Part shown: one piece after another, positions 18,949 to 26,498 of the stretch
How the letters are laid out: every line of letters begins with the position of its first letter
Position numbering within the stretch: position 1 is the stretch's first letter
Assembly: GCF_900104575.1 (NCBI RefSeq)
Contig: NZ_LT629731.1
Span: 1,471,051 to 1,535,050, forward strand
Origin: Bacillus tuaregi
GTDB lineage: Bacteria; Bacillota; Bacilli; Bacillales; Cytobacillaceae
Direction of reading: 5' to 3'
DNA: 64,000 bases
Notes under the pieces: generated by a model
Database searches by the model: none
Told to the model about the DNA's origin: nothing
Seen by the model: the letters and a program-made list of their open reading frames with translations, nothing else
Position numbers and translations under genes: made by a program

Positions 18949-19962
18949 GTGAGCTTATTTGATAAAGCTTTTTATCATGTATTTAATGGGAAAAGAACCA
19001 TTACAGGTCCAATTTTTAAGAAGGATTTTGAAAAGGAAAATAAGCACTTAAGAGAATTAACGGCGCTATTACATACAGTAGTATCGAATAAAAGGAAATA
19101 TATTGAGAGAGATATTGCGTTATTAAAGTACGGTTTAGAAGGAGAAAAAAATCTCTATTATGAATTAAAGAACTCATTTATTCCTATGTTATGTTTGCAT
19201 GATATTCGGCTTGAATATAAGGATTACGTGGCGCAATTTGATTTTATTCTAATCACAAACAAGTTCATTTACGTTTTAGAATCGAAAAAGCTTAGTGGGG
19301 ATATTGAAATTAATGCAGATGGGGATTTTATTAGAATTATCAAAAATAGCAATGGTAAGGTTGTGAAAAAAGAAGGGATGTACAGCCCCATATCCCAAAA
19401 TGAACGGCATGTTAATATTCTACGAGAAATTCTCATTAATGAAGGAGTTATTAAAACACTGCCGATTAAATCTGCTGTAGTCATAGCTAATCCCACAACA
19501 ATTGTTAATAAACAAAAGGCCCCGATACATGTACAGGGCAATATTTATAAATATGATCAAGTTAACACCTTATTAAAGAATGAATTAAGCGATCCTAAAA
19601 ATGAAAAGGATATGTTTGAAAAATATATGTACCAGATTGCAGATTTTCTTGTGGATCATCATAAGACGATAACCTATGACTACAAAGCAAAATATTCTTT
19701 ATCCAATGAAGATCTTCATAGTGGTAATACTACTGAACAGGTTCAAACTGATTTAAGTTTATATAATGCTTTAAAGGAATATAGATTACAAAAAGCTAGA
19801 GAAGAAAAGATAAAAGCCTATATGGTATTTACAAATGAAATGTTGGATTTATTGACACAAATAAGACCAGTAACAAAAAAAGAACTTCTTAGTATAAAAG
19901 GGTTTGGAAATAAAAAAGTGGAACAATACGGTGAGGAGATTCTTAGCATTATTAATCAATAA
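18949..19962 (+). CDS. NERD domain nuclease with C-terminal HRDC domain
   Basis: The protein has 337 residues. The NERD domain is seen at about 62-190: GEKNLYYEL, then D98 in AQFDFILIT and ESK (111-113) in YVLESKKL, giving the D...ExK catalytic pattern of PD-(D/E)XK-type nucleases. The last 80 residues read as an HRDC domain (LTQIRPVTKKELLSIKGFG), a nucleic-acid-binding module of RecQ and RNase D proteins. GTG is the start, after AAAGGGGG. It is transcribed divergently from dptF across a 390-base AT-rich gap, and may be an accessory of the island. Confidence 0.8.
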   Translation: MSLFDKAFYHVFNGKRTITGPIFKKDFEKENKHLRELTALLHTVVSNKRKYIERDIALLKYGLEGEKNLYYELKNSFIPMLCLHDIRLEYKDYVAQFDFILITNKFIYVLESKKLSGDIEINADGDFIRIIKNSNGKVVKKEGMYSPISQNERHVNILREILINEGVIKTLPIKSAVVIANPTTIVNKQKAPIHVQGNIYKYDQVNTLLKNELSDPKNEKDMFEKYMYQIADFLVDHHKTITYDYKAKYSLSNEDLHSGNTTEQVQTDLSLYNALKEYRLQKAREEKIKAYMVFTNEMLDLLTQIRPVTKKELLSIKGFGNKKVEQYGEEILSIINQ

Positions 19963-20025
19963 GAACAATTGGATTTCAATCACTTTTTTAACAACTAGTT
20001 TTTTAAGCATATTTAGCTTTAACTG

Positions 20026-20082
20026 TTTCTATAGTAACTATCATATATGATAGAACGAACTTCATGGTAGCTACTATAGAAA
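20026..20082. repeat. 19-bp imperfect inverted repeat between convergent genes
   Basis: The arms at 20026-20044 and 20064-20082 match at 17 of 19 positions (core TTTCTATAGTA / TACTATAGAAA). It sits between the convergent NERD and PD-(D/E)XK genes, so it can act as a shared terminator, although a clean T-tract is lacking. It could also be the remnant of a miniature element. Confidence 0.6.
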
Positions 20083-20089
20083 AGTTTGA

Positions 20090-21289
20090 CTAATCGTCAT
20101 TTAAAGGAAAGTTATTAAGTATTATCTCTTCTAATTCTATTAGATTTTTATTAAGAAACTGTTTTAATTCAAAGATTAACTTTTCTTTAATCGAAGAAAC
20201 ATCGTTTTGTTCAAAAAATGATTTTGATATCAATTCCTTTGAGAATATTTGAGTATATTGAGTTCGTAATTTTATAGATCTTCCGATAAATTTATCCTTA
20301 TGTTGGGTACTTATGTCAAAAAGCCTATCTCTGGTTGAAGGTTTTCCAGGTCCTATAATAAGTTTTAATACCACTTTTTCAGTTCTGTTCTGAACCTCAA
20401 ATAAGAGTATTCTTTTCGTATTTGTCCAGCCACTCCCTTTTGCTGTGATTATGGAGTCTAATTTGGAAGTAGTAAAACGGATATAGGTTTTGCCTGAAAC
20501 ATCTAAAATAATATTTGGAAGATTTATTAACTTATCAGTTATGGTCTCTGCTATCTCAGAATAAATATCTGGCTTGTATTCAAATATTAAATCAAGTGCT
20601 TTTTGATGCTTATAATAGATTTCTCTGCATATTTTTTCTAATTCTTTATCACCCACAATATACCTCCTTAATATCTCTAGATAGTGCTCCATAAAAGTCC
20701 ATGCTTGTATGCTGATATTATCTTTTTTCAAGGCTTTTGATTTTTCTAAAGCTTCAATTATGTAATGATAATTAATACTAAACCAGTTTTCTTCGTCACT
20801 GGGTCTGTCTCCAATAGGAGTTAAGAATAGAAAGAACTTGTTGTAACCAAGGAATTCTTCTTGGATGGTATTATTATATTTATTGAGTTGCTTGTTAGAT
20901 TCTTTACTCCAAATTTTATTTTCGATGATGATAACAATCTTGTATTCATCTGAAAAAATAAGTAAATCTATATTTCTCCATTCCCTGCGTACAATAAACC
21001 TTCTATAATCCATCAGGGAAATTTTAAACAAGTCAATGTTTGAGTTTTGAATACTATTTCGATGATTATAGAAAACTTCCTGTAAAAACTTCTTAATAAA
21101 TATATCATCTAGACCATGAGTTTCATCTGGGGTTAAAAGCCACGCGATTACATTACTGTGTCTAATCTCAGTATTAACAATACCTAGCGTTTCAAAAATA
21201 TTGAAATTAGAAATTTTTGATTCCAAATGATCGAGTATATCTACATCCATTAGAAAGTCTTCAATTGCTTTTCTATCCTCTTCTAGCAA
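20090..21289 (-). CDS. PD-(D/E)XK nuclease family protein (PDDEXK_4 type)
   Basis: The protein has 399 residues. The N-terminal signature ETRHS-like motif (EIRHSNVIAWLLTPDE, residues 41-56) is typical of this nuclease family. The catalytic core is D108 in RNIDLLIF and E123-x-K125 in VIIIENKIW. The C-terminal 200 residues are less conserved and may bind DNA or nucleotides. The start is TTG at 21289, with GAAAGGAAGG about eight bases upstream. Proteins of this family are common singletons in defence islands; its target is unknown. A hairpin terminator for oppositely directed transcription lies beyond. Confidence 0.8.
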   Translation of the reverse strand: MLEEDRKAIEDFLMDVDILDHLESKISNFNIFETLGIVNTEIRHSNVIAWLLTPDETHGLDDIFIKKFLQEVFYNHRNSIQNSNIDLFKISLMDYRRFIVRREWRNIDLLIFSDEYKIVIIIENKIWSKESNKQLNKYNNTIQEEFLGYNKFFLFLTPIGDRPSDEENWFSINYHYIIEALEKSKALKKDNISIQAWTFMEHYLEILRRYIVGDKELEKICREIYYKHQKALDLIFEYKPDIYSEIAETITDKLINLPNIILDVSGKTYIRFTTSKLDSIITAKGSGWTNTKRILLFEVQNRTEKVVLKLIIGPGKPSTRDRLFDISTQHKDKFIGRSIKLRTQYTQIFSKELISKSFFEQNDVSSIKEKLIFELKQFLNKNLIELEEIILNNFPLNDD

Positions 21290-21387
21290 TATTTTTCCTT
21301 CCTTTCTAAAACTTAGTTATGTTCTACTACATGTAGATGTTTATTGTCTGCTTAGTTTTGTTTAAACAATATAAATTTATGAGATGG

Positions 21388-21414
21388 TCCACAGGGACAG
21401 GTTCACTGGCCCAT
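21388..21414. repeat. Partial GGGACAG/CTGTCCC-type repeat
   Basis: CCACAGGGACAGGTTCACTGGCCC is a degraded member of the GGGACAG palindromes also seen at 27409 and 35651. It has no coding content. Confidence 0.4.
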
Positions 21415-21427
21415 TAAGTGGCTATAC

Positions 21428-21463
21428 AAGACGCTCCTTCATATGAGGAGCGTCTTATTAATT
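21428..21463. terminator. Hairpin terminator
   Basis: AAGACGCTCCT (21428-21438) pairs perfectly with AGGAGCGTCTT (21446-21456), followed by ATTAATTTTT. No gene ends directly upstream, so it may insulate the next operon. Confidence 0.65.
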
Positions 21464-21495
21464 TTTGGCAAGAAAATCAAATGTGATAGAAACAT

Positions 21496-21530
21496 CCAAA
21501 TTCTGGATGGTGCCTGGCACCCTTTTCAAT
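21496..21530. repeat. GGTGCCTGGCACC palindromic repeat
   Basis: The core GGTGCCTGGCACC lies at 21509-21521, with an incomplete copy of the flanking TTCTGGATGG word shared with 24179. Confidence 0.6.
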
Positions 21531-21573
21531 AATTCTGAAAAAGGGGTTGCTAATATATTTTCTGGTGTTATAC

Positions 21574-21593
21574 TGTGTATATAGATATACACA
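21574..21593. promoter_or_regulatory. Perfect palindromic operator, probable YtrA-type GntR binding site
   Basis: TGTGTATATAGATATACACA has 9-bp perfect arms around AG, with a further half copy (GATATACAC) right after it. It lies 31 bases before the first gene of an operon that encodes a YtrA-type GntR repressor, so autoregulation is the simplest reading. Confidence 0.65.
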
Positions 21594-21624
21594 GATATAC
21601 ACTTAGAAAAAGGGGAGAAAGTAT

Positions 21625-22107
21625 ATGAAGGTTATTTGGGGTTATGTTTTGGTATTTGTTTTGGCGGCCGTGCCGTTTTTTGAAGGGTATGGGGTCATTC
21701 CGATTGCGGTCATTGCTGGATTGCCGATGATTCCGGTTTTCTTGCTTGGTTTAGCCGGAAACATTTTGACGGTCTTTCTATTAGTGAAGTTTATTGATCA
21801 GTTTCAAAATTGGCGAAGGAAACGGAAGAATAGTGACGAACAGAAAGAAACGAAGCGGACAAAACGGGCGGCGAATTTGTGGAAAAAGTTTGGGCTACCG
21901 GGGCTCGCGATGTTCGGACCGCTTTTGGTCGGCAGTCATTTAACCGCCTTAGCGAGCATGTCCTTTGGTGGAGCGAAAAAAAGTACGTTCCTTTGGGTTT
22001 CAGCGAGTATTATCCTTTGGAGTATTGTCTTTACTGTCCTGCTTTATTTTGGTATCGACCTATTAGGCTTGAAGGATCGCGGGATTCTTAACTATTTTCA
22101 AAATTAA
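21625..22107 (+). CDS. Small multi-drug export protein family (membrane protein)
   Basis: The protein has 160 residues. Hydrophobic segments lie at about 5-25, 30-55, 90-115 and 122-148, with a basic cytoplasmic loop (WRRKRKNSDEQKETKRTKR) between. The composition and the FFEGYGVIPIAV and GLPGLAMFGPLLVGSHLTA segments fit the Sm_multidrug_ex family, whose transport role is only presumed. AAAGGGGAG is the ribosome binding site. It is the first gene of a four-gene operon with an ABC permease, a GntR repressor and an ABC ATPase, spaced 21, 18 and -4 bases apart. Confidence 0.75.
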   Translation: MKVIWGYVLVFVLAAVPFFEGYGVIPIAVIAGLPMIPVFLLGLAGNILTVFLLVKFIDQFQNWRRKRKNSDEQKETKRTKRAANLWKKFGLPGLAMFGPLLVGSHLTALASMSFGGAKKSTFLWVSASIILWSIVFTVLLYFGIDLLGLKDRGILNYFQN

Positions 22108-22128
22108 TCTAAAGTGAGGAGTGATTCT

Positions 22129-22875
22129 ATGTTGAAGGAAGCCGTTTGGCTGGTGAAAAAGGAATATCAATATCAGTGGCTGGCCTTTATTGGCACCTTT
22201 ATCGCCAGTATTGTTCTTGGAGGCATTGTCGGCTTGATGCTGACAGGGCCCAGTGGAGATGGATTTCAGGATTTTTCCGTGTTCCTGCACCGCTTTTTGT
22301 TAGATTTGTTTTTTGTTGGAATTGCACCGTCCTTAGCGACCTTTTTTATGGCAAAACCGTATTTAAGCTTTCAAAATGCGAGGCAGAATCCGTATGGGAA
22401 GCGAATGGCTGTCCTCCGTTCGCTGCCCATCCCGGTTGCGGTCTTATCCTTAAGCCGAATCCTTCTCATGATAAGCACCTTAGTGATCATGTCCCTCGCT
22501 TTTTACGGCATGATGGGGACGGTTTTGTATGGATATATGGGACCTATTTTTGACACGCTGACGTTTGGTGAATATGTGGTCTTTGTCTTCTTTTGGTTTG
22601 GCTTTGCGATGATGGTGGGCGGCATGAATCCGTATATTGAATACGGTATGAAGGGGACCATGCTGCATGTTCTACCTTATCTTTATATGGCACTGTTTGT
22701 CGTGGTGGAAGTGATTTTCATGCTTAACGGAATTGGGATGGTAGAAATAAGCTTTGAACTCATCAAAGGGGTTGGCTGGCCGGCAGCGGTGATTTCGCTA
22801 GTTATTGGAGCCCTGGGCTGCTTTGGTTGGAATCGGTTGCTAAAAACTCGTTTGGAAAATCGAGATTATCTATAG
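22129..22875 (+). CDS. ABC transporter permease-like membrane protein
   Basis: The protein has about 248 residues with some six hydrophobic segments, for example around FIGTFIASIVLGGIVGLM, VLSLSRILLMISTLVIMSLA and the C-terminal GWPAAVISLVIGALGCFGW. It has no ATPase motif. I chose the ATG at 22129 (MLKEAVW) because GTGAGGAG lies upstream of it. The position between a membrane export protein and a YtrA regulator plus ATPase indicates that it is the membrane part of the ABC complex encoded by the operon, as in B. subtilis ytr-type operons. The substrate is not known from sequence. Confidence 0.7.
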   Translation: MLKEAVWLVKKEYQYQWLAFIGTFIASIVLGGIVGLMLTGPSGDGFQDFSVFLHRFLLDLFFVGIAPSLATFFMAKPYLSFQNARQNPYGKRMAVLRSLPIPVAVLSLSRILLMISTLVIMSLAFYGMMGTVLYGYMGPIFDTLTFGEYVVFVFFWFGFAMMVGGMNPYIEYGMKGTMLHVLPYLYMALFVVVEVIFMLNGIGMVEISFELIKGVGWPAAVISLVIGALGCFGWNRLLKTRLENRDYL

Positions 22876-22893
22876 AAAGGAAGCGGGATTTCT

Positions 22894-23289
22894 ATGAAAA
22901 TTCCCATTCATGTATCAGAGGAAAGCCGAGAGCCTATTTATCATCAGGTCGAAACTCAAATTAAGACCCTGATTGCAAGCGGGCAGCTTCCGCCTGGCAC
23001 GCCGCTTCCATCGATTCGGGCTTTGGCAGGTGATGTGGGCTGTAGCGTCATTACAACGCGAAGGGTGTATCAAAATTTAGAAAGCGCGGGTTTTATTAAA
23101 ACCATCCAGGGCAAGGGGACGTTTGTCCGGGAAATGGAAAGTGTACAAATGGAAGAAACGAAGCAAAAGGTCATCTATGAAGCGTTTGAAAAAGCGGTTG
23201 AACAGGGAAAGCAGCTTGGCTGTACGAAAGAGGAACTGGGCGCTATTTTTCACGAAACGGTTGAAAGATACTATAAAAATGGGGGATGA
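22894..23289 (+). CDS. GntR family repressor, YtrA subfamily
   Basis: The protein has 131 residues. A GntR winged helix lies at residues 8-75 (PIYHQVETQIKTLI, GTPLPSIRALAGDVGCSVIT, RVYQNLESAGFIKTIQGKGTF). Only a short helical tail of about 50 residues follows, which defines the YtrA subfamily that lacks a large ligand domain. These repressors usually control the ABC operon that contains them. The palindrome at 21574 is the obvious target. The stop overlaps the ATG of the ATPase gene. Confidence 0.88.
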   Translation: MKIPIHVSEESREPIYHQVETQIKTLIASGQLPPGTPLPSIRALAGDVGCSVITTRRVYQNLESAGFIKTIQGKGTFVREMESVQMEETKQKVIYEAFEKAVEQGKQLGCTKEELGAIFHETVERYYKNGG

Positions 23290-24155
23290 AGATGCAAACC
23301 TCGCTGGTGGAAGTTATAGGTTTAACGAAAAAATATAAAAAGTTTACGCTAGGTCCGCTCGATTTCAAGGTGGAAAGAGGCATTGTAATCGGTTTAGTGG
23401 GAGCGAATGGCTCGGGGAAAAGTACCTTATTTCGCCTCTTGATGAATCTCTTAAAAGAGGATGACGGTCAAGTTCAGATGTTCGGCAGGACACACATTGA
23501 TGCTGAGTGGAAGCAAAAGGTCGGCTATGCTGGAGAATTGCTGGAGGCCTATGATTTTCTCTCAATTTCAGAAATGAAGAGGCTGATTTCCCGCTGGTAT
23601 CTTTCTTGGGACGAGGAAATGTATGAAAGGCTAGTGAAACGCTATAAAATTGACGTTTCGGAAAGGTTCAGCAAATGCTCAAAAGGGACAAAGAAAAAGG
23701 TCGAGTTTATTTTCTCCCTTTGCCACCATCCGGAGCTGCTTCTGTTAGACGAACCGACCGCCGGAGTGGATCTGGTGTCACAGCGGAAAATGAAAGAGGA
23801 TTTGCTTCATTTTATGGATGACGGTGAAAAAAGCATCGTGCTGGCCACACACATCGTCGATGAAATCAATCAGCTTTGTGATGAAATCATGGTGCTGGAC
23901 GAAGGACGTGTCGTTCATACGTACAATAAAGACGAAATCTATGATCAATGGGCGCGAGTGTGGGTCACAAACATCACCGATTCCATCAAACAGCACCCAA
24001 ACGTCATTCATTACGGCACTGCACCCATGCAGATTGTTACGGATAACCTATGGGAGCTGGAACGAGTCTTAGCAAAAGCGCAAATCGAAATTGGGCAGGT
24101 CCAGCGCTTAGCGTTGGAGGAGGTATTGGAGTATTTGATTGAGGGCAAGGAATAA
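23286..24155 (+). CDS. ABC transporter ATP-binding protein
   Basis: The protein has 289 residues. Walker A is GANGSGKST (about 38-46) and Walker B is LLLLDEPTAG (about 152-161). The signature loop is unusual, SKGTKKKVEF in place of LSGGQ, which is common in the YtrB/EcsA-type exporters. A D-loop/H-loop segment LATHIVDEI follows. It is the last gene of the operon, overlapping the GntR stop by four bases, and should pair with the membrane protein encoded upstream. A terminator-like repeat lies on its stop codon. Confidence 0.88.
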   Translation: MKMQTSLVEVIGLTKKYKKFTLGPLDFKVERGIVIGLVGANGSGKSTLFRLLMNLLKEDDGQVQMFGRTHIDAEWKQKVGYAGELLEAYDFLSISEMKRLISRWYLSWDEEMYERLVKRYKIDVSERFSKCSKGTKKKVEFIFSLCHHPELLLLDEPTAGVDLVSQRKMKEDLLHFMDDGEKSIVLATHIVDEINQLCDEIMVLDEGRVVHTYNKDEIYDQWARVWVTNITDSIKQHPNVIHYGTAPMQIVTDNLWELERVLAKAQIEIGQVQRLALEEVLEYLIEGKE

Positions 24156-24201
24156 AAGGCGACAGACACTATCCGAATTTTGGATGGTGTCTGTTGCCTT
24201 T
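24154..24201. repeat. Palindromic repeat acting as terminator of the ABC operon
   Basis: AAAAGGCGACAGACACTATCC and GGATGGTGTCTGTTGCCTTTT form a long stem with few mismatches, overlapping the last base pairs of the stop codon. It is a relative of the GGTGCC repeats. Confidence 0.7.
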
Positions 24202-24268
24202 TCATTTCAGTGGATAGACTCCTGGAGATTAAGGACTAAAAATTTGGTAATAGTTGTCATCTGTATAA

Positions 24269-24297
24269 TTGACGAACGTTTGTTCTTGTAATATAAT
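24269..24297 (+). promoter_or_regulatory. Sigma-A promoter with an SOS (LexA)-like box in the spacer
   Basis: TTGACG (24269-24274) and TATAAT (24292-24297) are separated by 17 bases. CGAACGTTTGTTCT (24273-24286) overlaps the promoter and matches the B. subtilis LexA consensus CGAACRNRYGTTYG at 12 of 14 positions. It lies 110 bases before the coiled-coil gene. Confidence 0.5.
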
Positions 24298-24406
24298 GAA
24301 TCTATACAAAACGATTTCAATTCAAAACATAATAGATTTCCATAGGATTAGGTTAACGCCGTTTTTTCTTTGCTATGTTATAATATAAAAAACTTGGAGG
24401 TAATGA

Positions 24407-25030
24407 ATGATGAGTAAGGAATTACAAGAATTATTACGTTCAGTTTTAAAAGAAGAATTAAAACCAATGGATGATCGCCTAAACGCAATTGAGAAAGATG
24501 TGAAAGTGAATTCGCAAGAAATGCAGGAGTTTAGAACAGAGGTAAATGACCGGTTTAATAAGGTAGACGATAGATTCAACGAAGTAGATGACCAATTTAA
24601 TAAAGTAGATGAGAGATTCAACGAAGTAGATGACCGATTTAATAAAGTAGACGATAGATTCAACGAAGTAGATGATCGGTTTAATAAAGTAGACGAGAGA
24701 TTCAACGAAGTAGATGATCGGTTTAATAAAGTAGACGATAGATTCAATGGAGTAGATGACCGATTTAATAAAGTAGACGAGAGATTCAACAAAGTGGATG
24801 AATTTAGAGTCGAAGTAATCAATCGTCTTGATGGTTTGGACAAAGGTCAAAGTGAACTTAAAGAGATTATAAGACATAACGCAATATTAATGACTGAAAA
24901 CTTTACTACTATTCGAAAAGATTTACGAATAAAGGTTCAAGATAATCAAGCTGATATTGATCTATTGTTCAAAGAGGTAGAAGGAATTAAACGAAAAACT
25001 AACAAGATTGAGCAAAAATTAAATAATTAA
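24407..25030 (+). CDS. Coiled-coil protein with tandem heptad repeats
   Basis: The protein has 207 residues. Residues 45-130 consist of about twelve copies of the heptad (D/E)(D/E)RFN(K/E)V, giving a continuous coiled coil with F and V in the core positions. The N-terminal 40 residues and C-terminal 75 residues are ordinary helical sequence without a recognised domain. There is no signal or membrane segment. The ribosome binding site is GGAGG before two adjacent ATG codons. An upstream promoter carries an SOS-like box, so damage induction is possible. Similar repeat proteins are common in bacilli, but their function is unknown. An 18-bp hairpin terminator follows. Confidence 0.8.
   Translation: MMSKELQELLRSVLKEELKPMDDRLNAIEKDVKVNSQEMQEFRTEVNDRFNKVDDRFNEVDDQFNKVDERFNEVDDRFNKVDDRFNEVDDRFNKVDERFNEVDDRFNKVDDRFNGVDDRFNKVDERFNKVDEFRVEVINRLDGLDKGQSELKEIIRHNAILMTENFTTIRKDLRIKVQDNQADIDLLFKEVEGIKRKTNKIEQKLNN
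24562..24800 (+). repeat. 42-bp tandem repeat inside the coiled-coil gene
   Basis: The period is 42 bases (two heptads), with alternating GTAGACGATAGATTCAACGA and GTAGATGACCGATTTAATAA units, about five to six copies. High DNA identity between units implies recent expansion and possible length variation. Confidence 0.75.
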
Positions 25031-25045
25031 CTAGGTAATGCTACA

Positions 25046-25086
25046 GGAAAAAGTCCTGTAGAGAAATTCTCTACAGAACTTTTTCC
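25046..25086 (+). terminator. Strong 18-bp hairpin terminator
   Basis: The 18-base arms at 25046-25063 and 25069-25086 match at 17 of 18 positions, with TTTTTCC at the end. Confidence 0.7.
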
Positions 25087-25206
25087 GCTATTTTCAATCA
25101 CTAATTATACGGTGGTGTATAGAACTGCCCCTTGTTGGGTAAGGGGAAGGGCTTTTCCTCTTGTTAACAAAATCTGAACCATCCGATTGTTTCTGTACCT
25201 TCAGTA

Positions 25207-26172
25207 TTAAACAACTGAATACCAGCGATCATCTAGTTCGCCTTTTTCTAGACGACATAGCCCTTGCTTAACGAGTTGATCCAAAAACATGGCTACGTGA
25301 GGATAAATGAGGGGCTTCCCTGTGCTGAAGTATCCTTTATAGTTATGCTCAATTGTATTCAGTTCCTCGCAAAGTTCTAGTACACTGATGGTCCCGTTGT
25401 TCTCTAATGATTGAATAATCAACTGATGGGCGATTGAACCCAAAGGAGTAGTGATTAAAGGCTTCTTGGCCAGCTTTTTGGGACGTGATCTTGGTATCTC
25501 ATTTACAACAGGCTTCGTTACAGACTTAGAAACCGATAAGTTTCTTTTTCGCTGCTCTTCCTTCAGTTTTTCAAGCTCTTTTATATATTTTTGTATGTGT
25601 AATTCTTCTTCTTTTTCCCGTACCAGCTCGGCTAATCTGTTCATCTGTTTATCAAGTAAAGGTAATCTAAGCTGAAGCTGTTCATATATTTCTATCGGAA
25701 TCTCTAGTTTATAGTCTATGATCTTCTTTATAAGGGATCGATCCCAGCCATTCTCTAATTTATAGAGAATTTCATCTAATTCATAATCAATTGACTCAAA
25801 TCCTTTTATAATATCCTTCACAATATTAGCGGGTATTCCTGTGTGAAATTCGAAATGATTTCTCCCGAATTTTTTTATTGCTCCTGACCGTATGTTTTTA
25901 ACAATATATTGATAACGGAGGGACATGCCACACTCGCAGCGATAAGGTCGATTTCCTTCCCCTCCATCTAATAAATCAATGAATTCCCATAGTTGAATTT
26001 CCTGTTCTAAATCCTGGTCGGAGCCTAAGTAGGTACCTTTCCCCAAGGCTAATGCATTCGAGAAAACGGTTCGCTTGCCTCTTTTTAACTTTTCAATTAA
26101 AAAAAGACGCTGATTCTCTGTTAAGGTACTCAATCGGGCATTTCTTTGCTGCGAAGTATAAAAATAGTCCAT
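25207..26172 (-). CDS. DUF3895 family protein
   Basis: The protein has 321 residues. The N-terminal part has a CxC pair (YRCECGMSLRYQYIV, about residue 83) and the PYRCECG context of the Bacillus DUF3895 family. A long charged helical region (about 180-230) follows, and then a C-terminal winged-helix-like segment (GSIAHQLIIQSLENNGTISV). Its function is unknown; I infer possible nucleic-acid binding. The ATG at 26172 follows a clear GGAGGTGGC site, so the upstream in-frame extension to 26199 is not used. Confidence 0.7.
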   Translation of the reverse strand: MDYFYTSQQRNARLSTLTENQRLFLIEKLKRGKRTVFSNALALGKGTYLGSDQDLEQEIQLWEFIDLLDGGEGNRPYRCECGMSLRYQYIVKNIRSGAIKKFGRNHFEFHTGIPANIVKDIIKGFESIDYELDEILYKLENGWDRSLIKKIIDYKLEIPIEIYEQLQLRLPLLDKQMNRLAELVREKEEELHIQKYIKELEKLKEEQRKRNLSVSKSVTKPVVNEIPRSRPKKLAKKPLITTPLGSIAHQLIIQSLENNGTISVLELCEELNTIEHNYKGYFSTGKPLIYPHVAMFLDQLVKQGLCRLEKGELDDRWYSVV

Positions 26173-26498
26173 GTAAGCCACCTCCTGAAATTTATTCAAA
26201 GCGAGACTCTATGGTGAAATCGCTATTATATAAATGCATTTTACTCATTATGTACTTTTTACTAATTGTAACTTAATAGGATTGTTTTTGTGAACTTAAT
26301 AAATTCAATACCAGCAATCATTCCGTCCAATTTCCTATAAGTATCAAACCCTTTCCTAAACCAGTTTGTGTTATATTTTTGAAAAATTCTAATAATTAAG
26401 GGTATATTCCATTTCCAAATGGTAAAATAGAACTGTTCATAGATGAATGGTTTAAGAGAGAACATTTGGTGAGCAGACAATCTATATGAGGTGATGGA

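Noticed and set aside
24562..24800. Possible CRISPR array because of regular repeats
   Set aside because: The repeats are contiguous, in frame and encode heptads; there are no unique spacers and no cas genes.
24373..24877. Minus-strand open frames rich in Ser/Leu/Asn opposite the coiled-coil gene
   Set aside because: They are by-products of the 42-bp repeats on the other strand, with no ribosome binding site.
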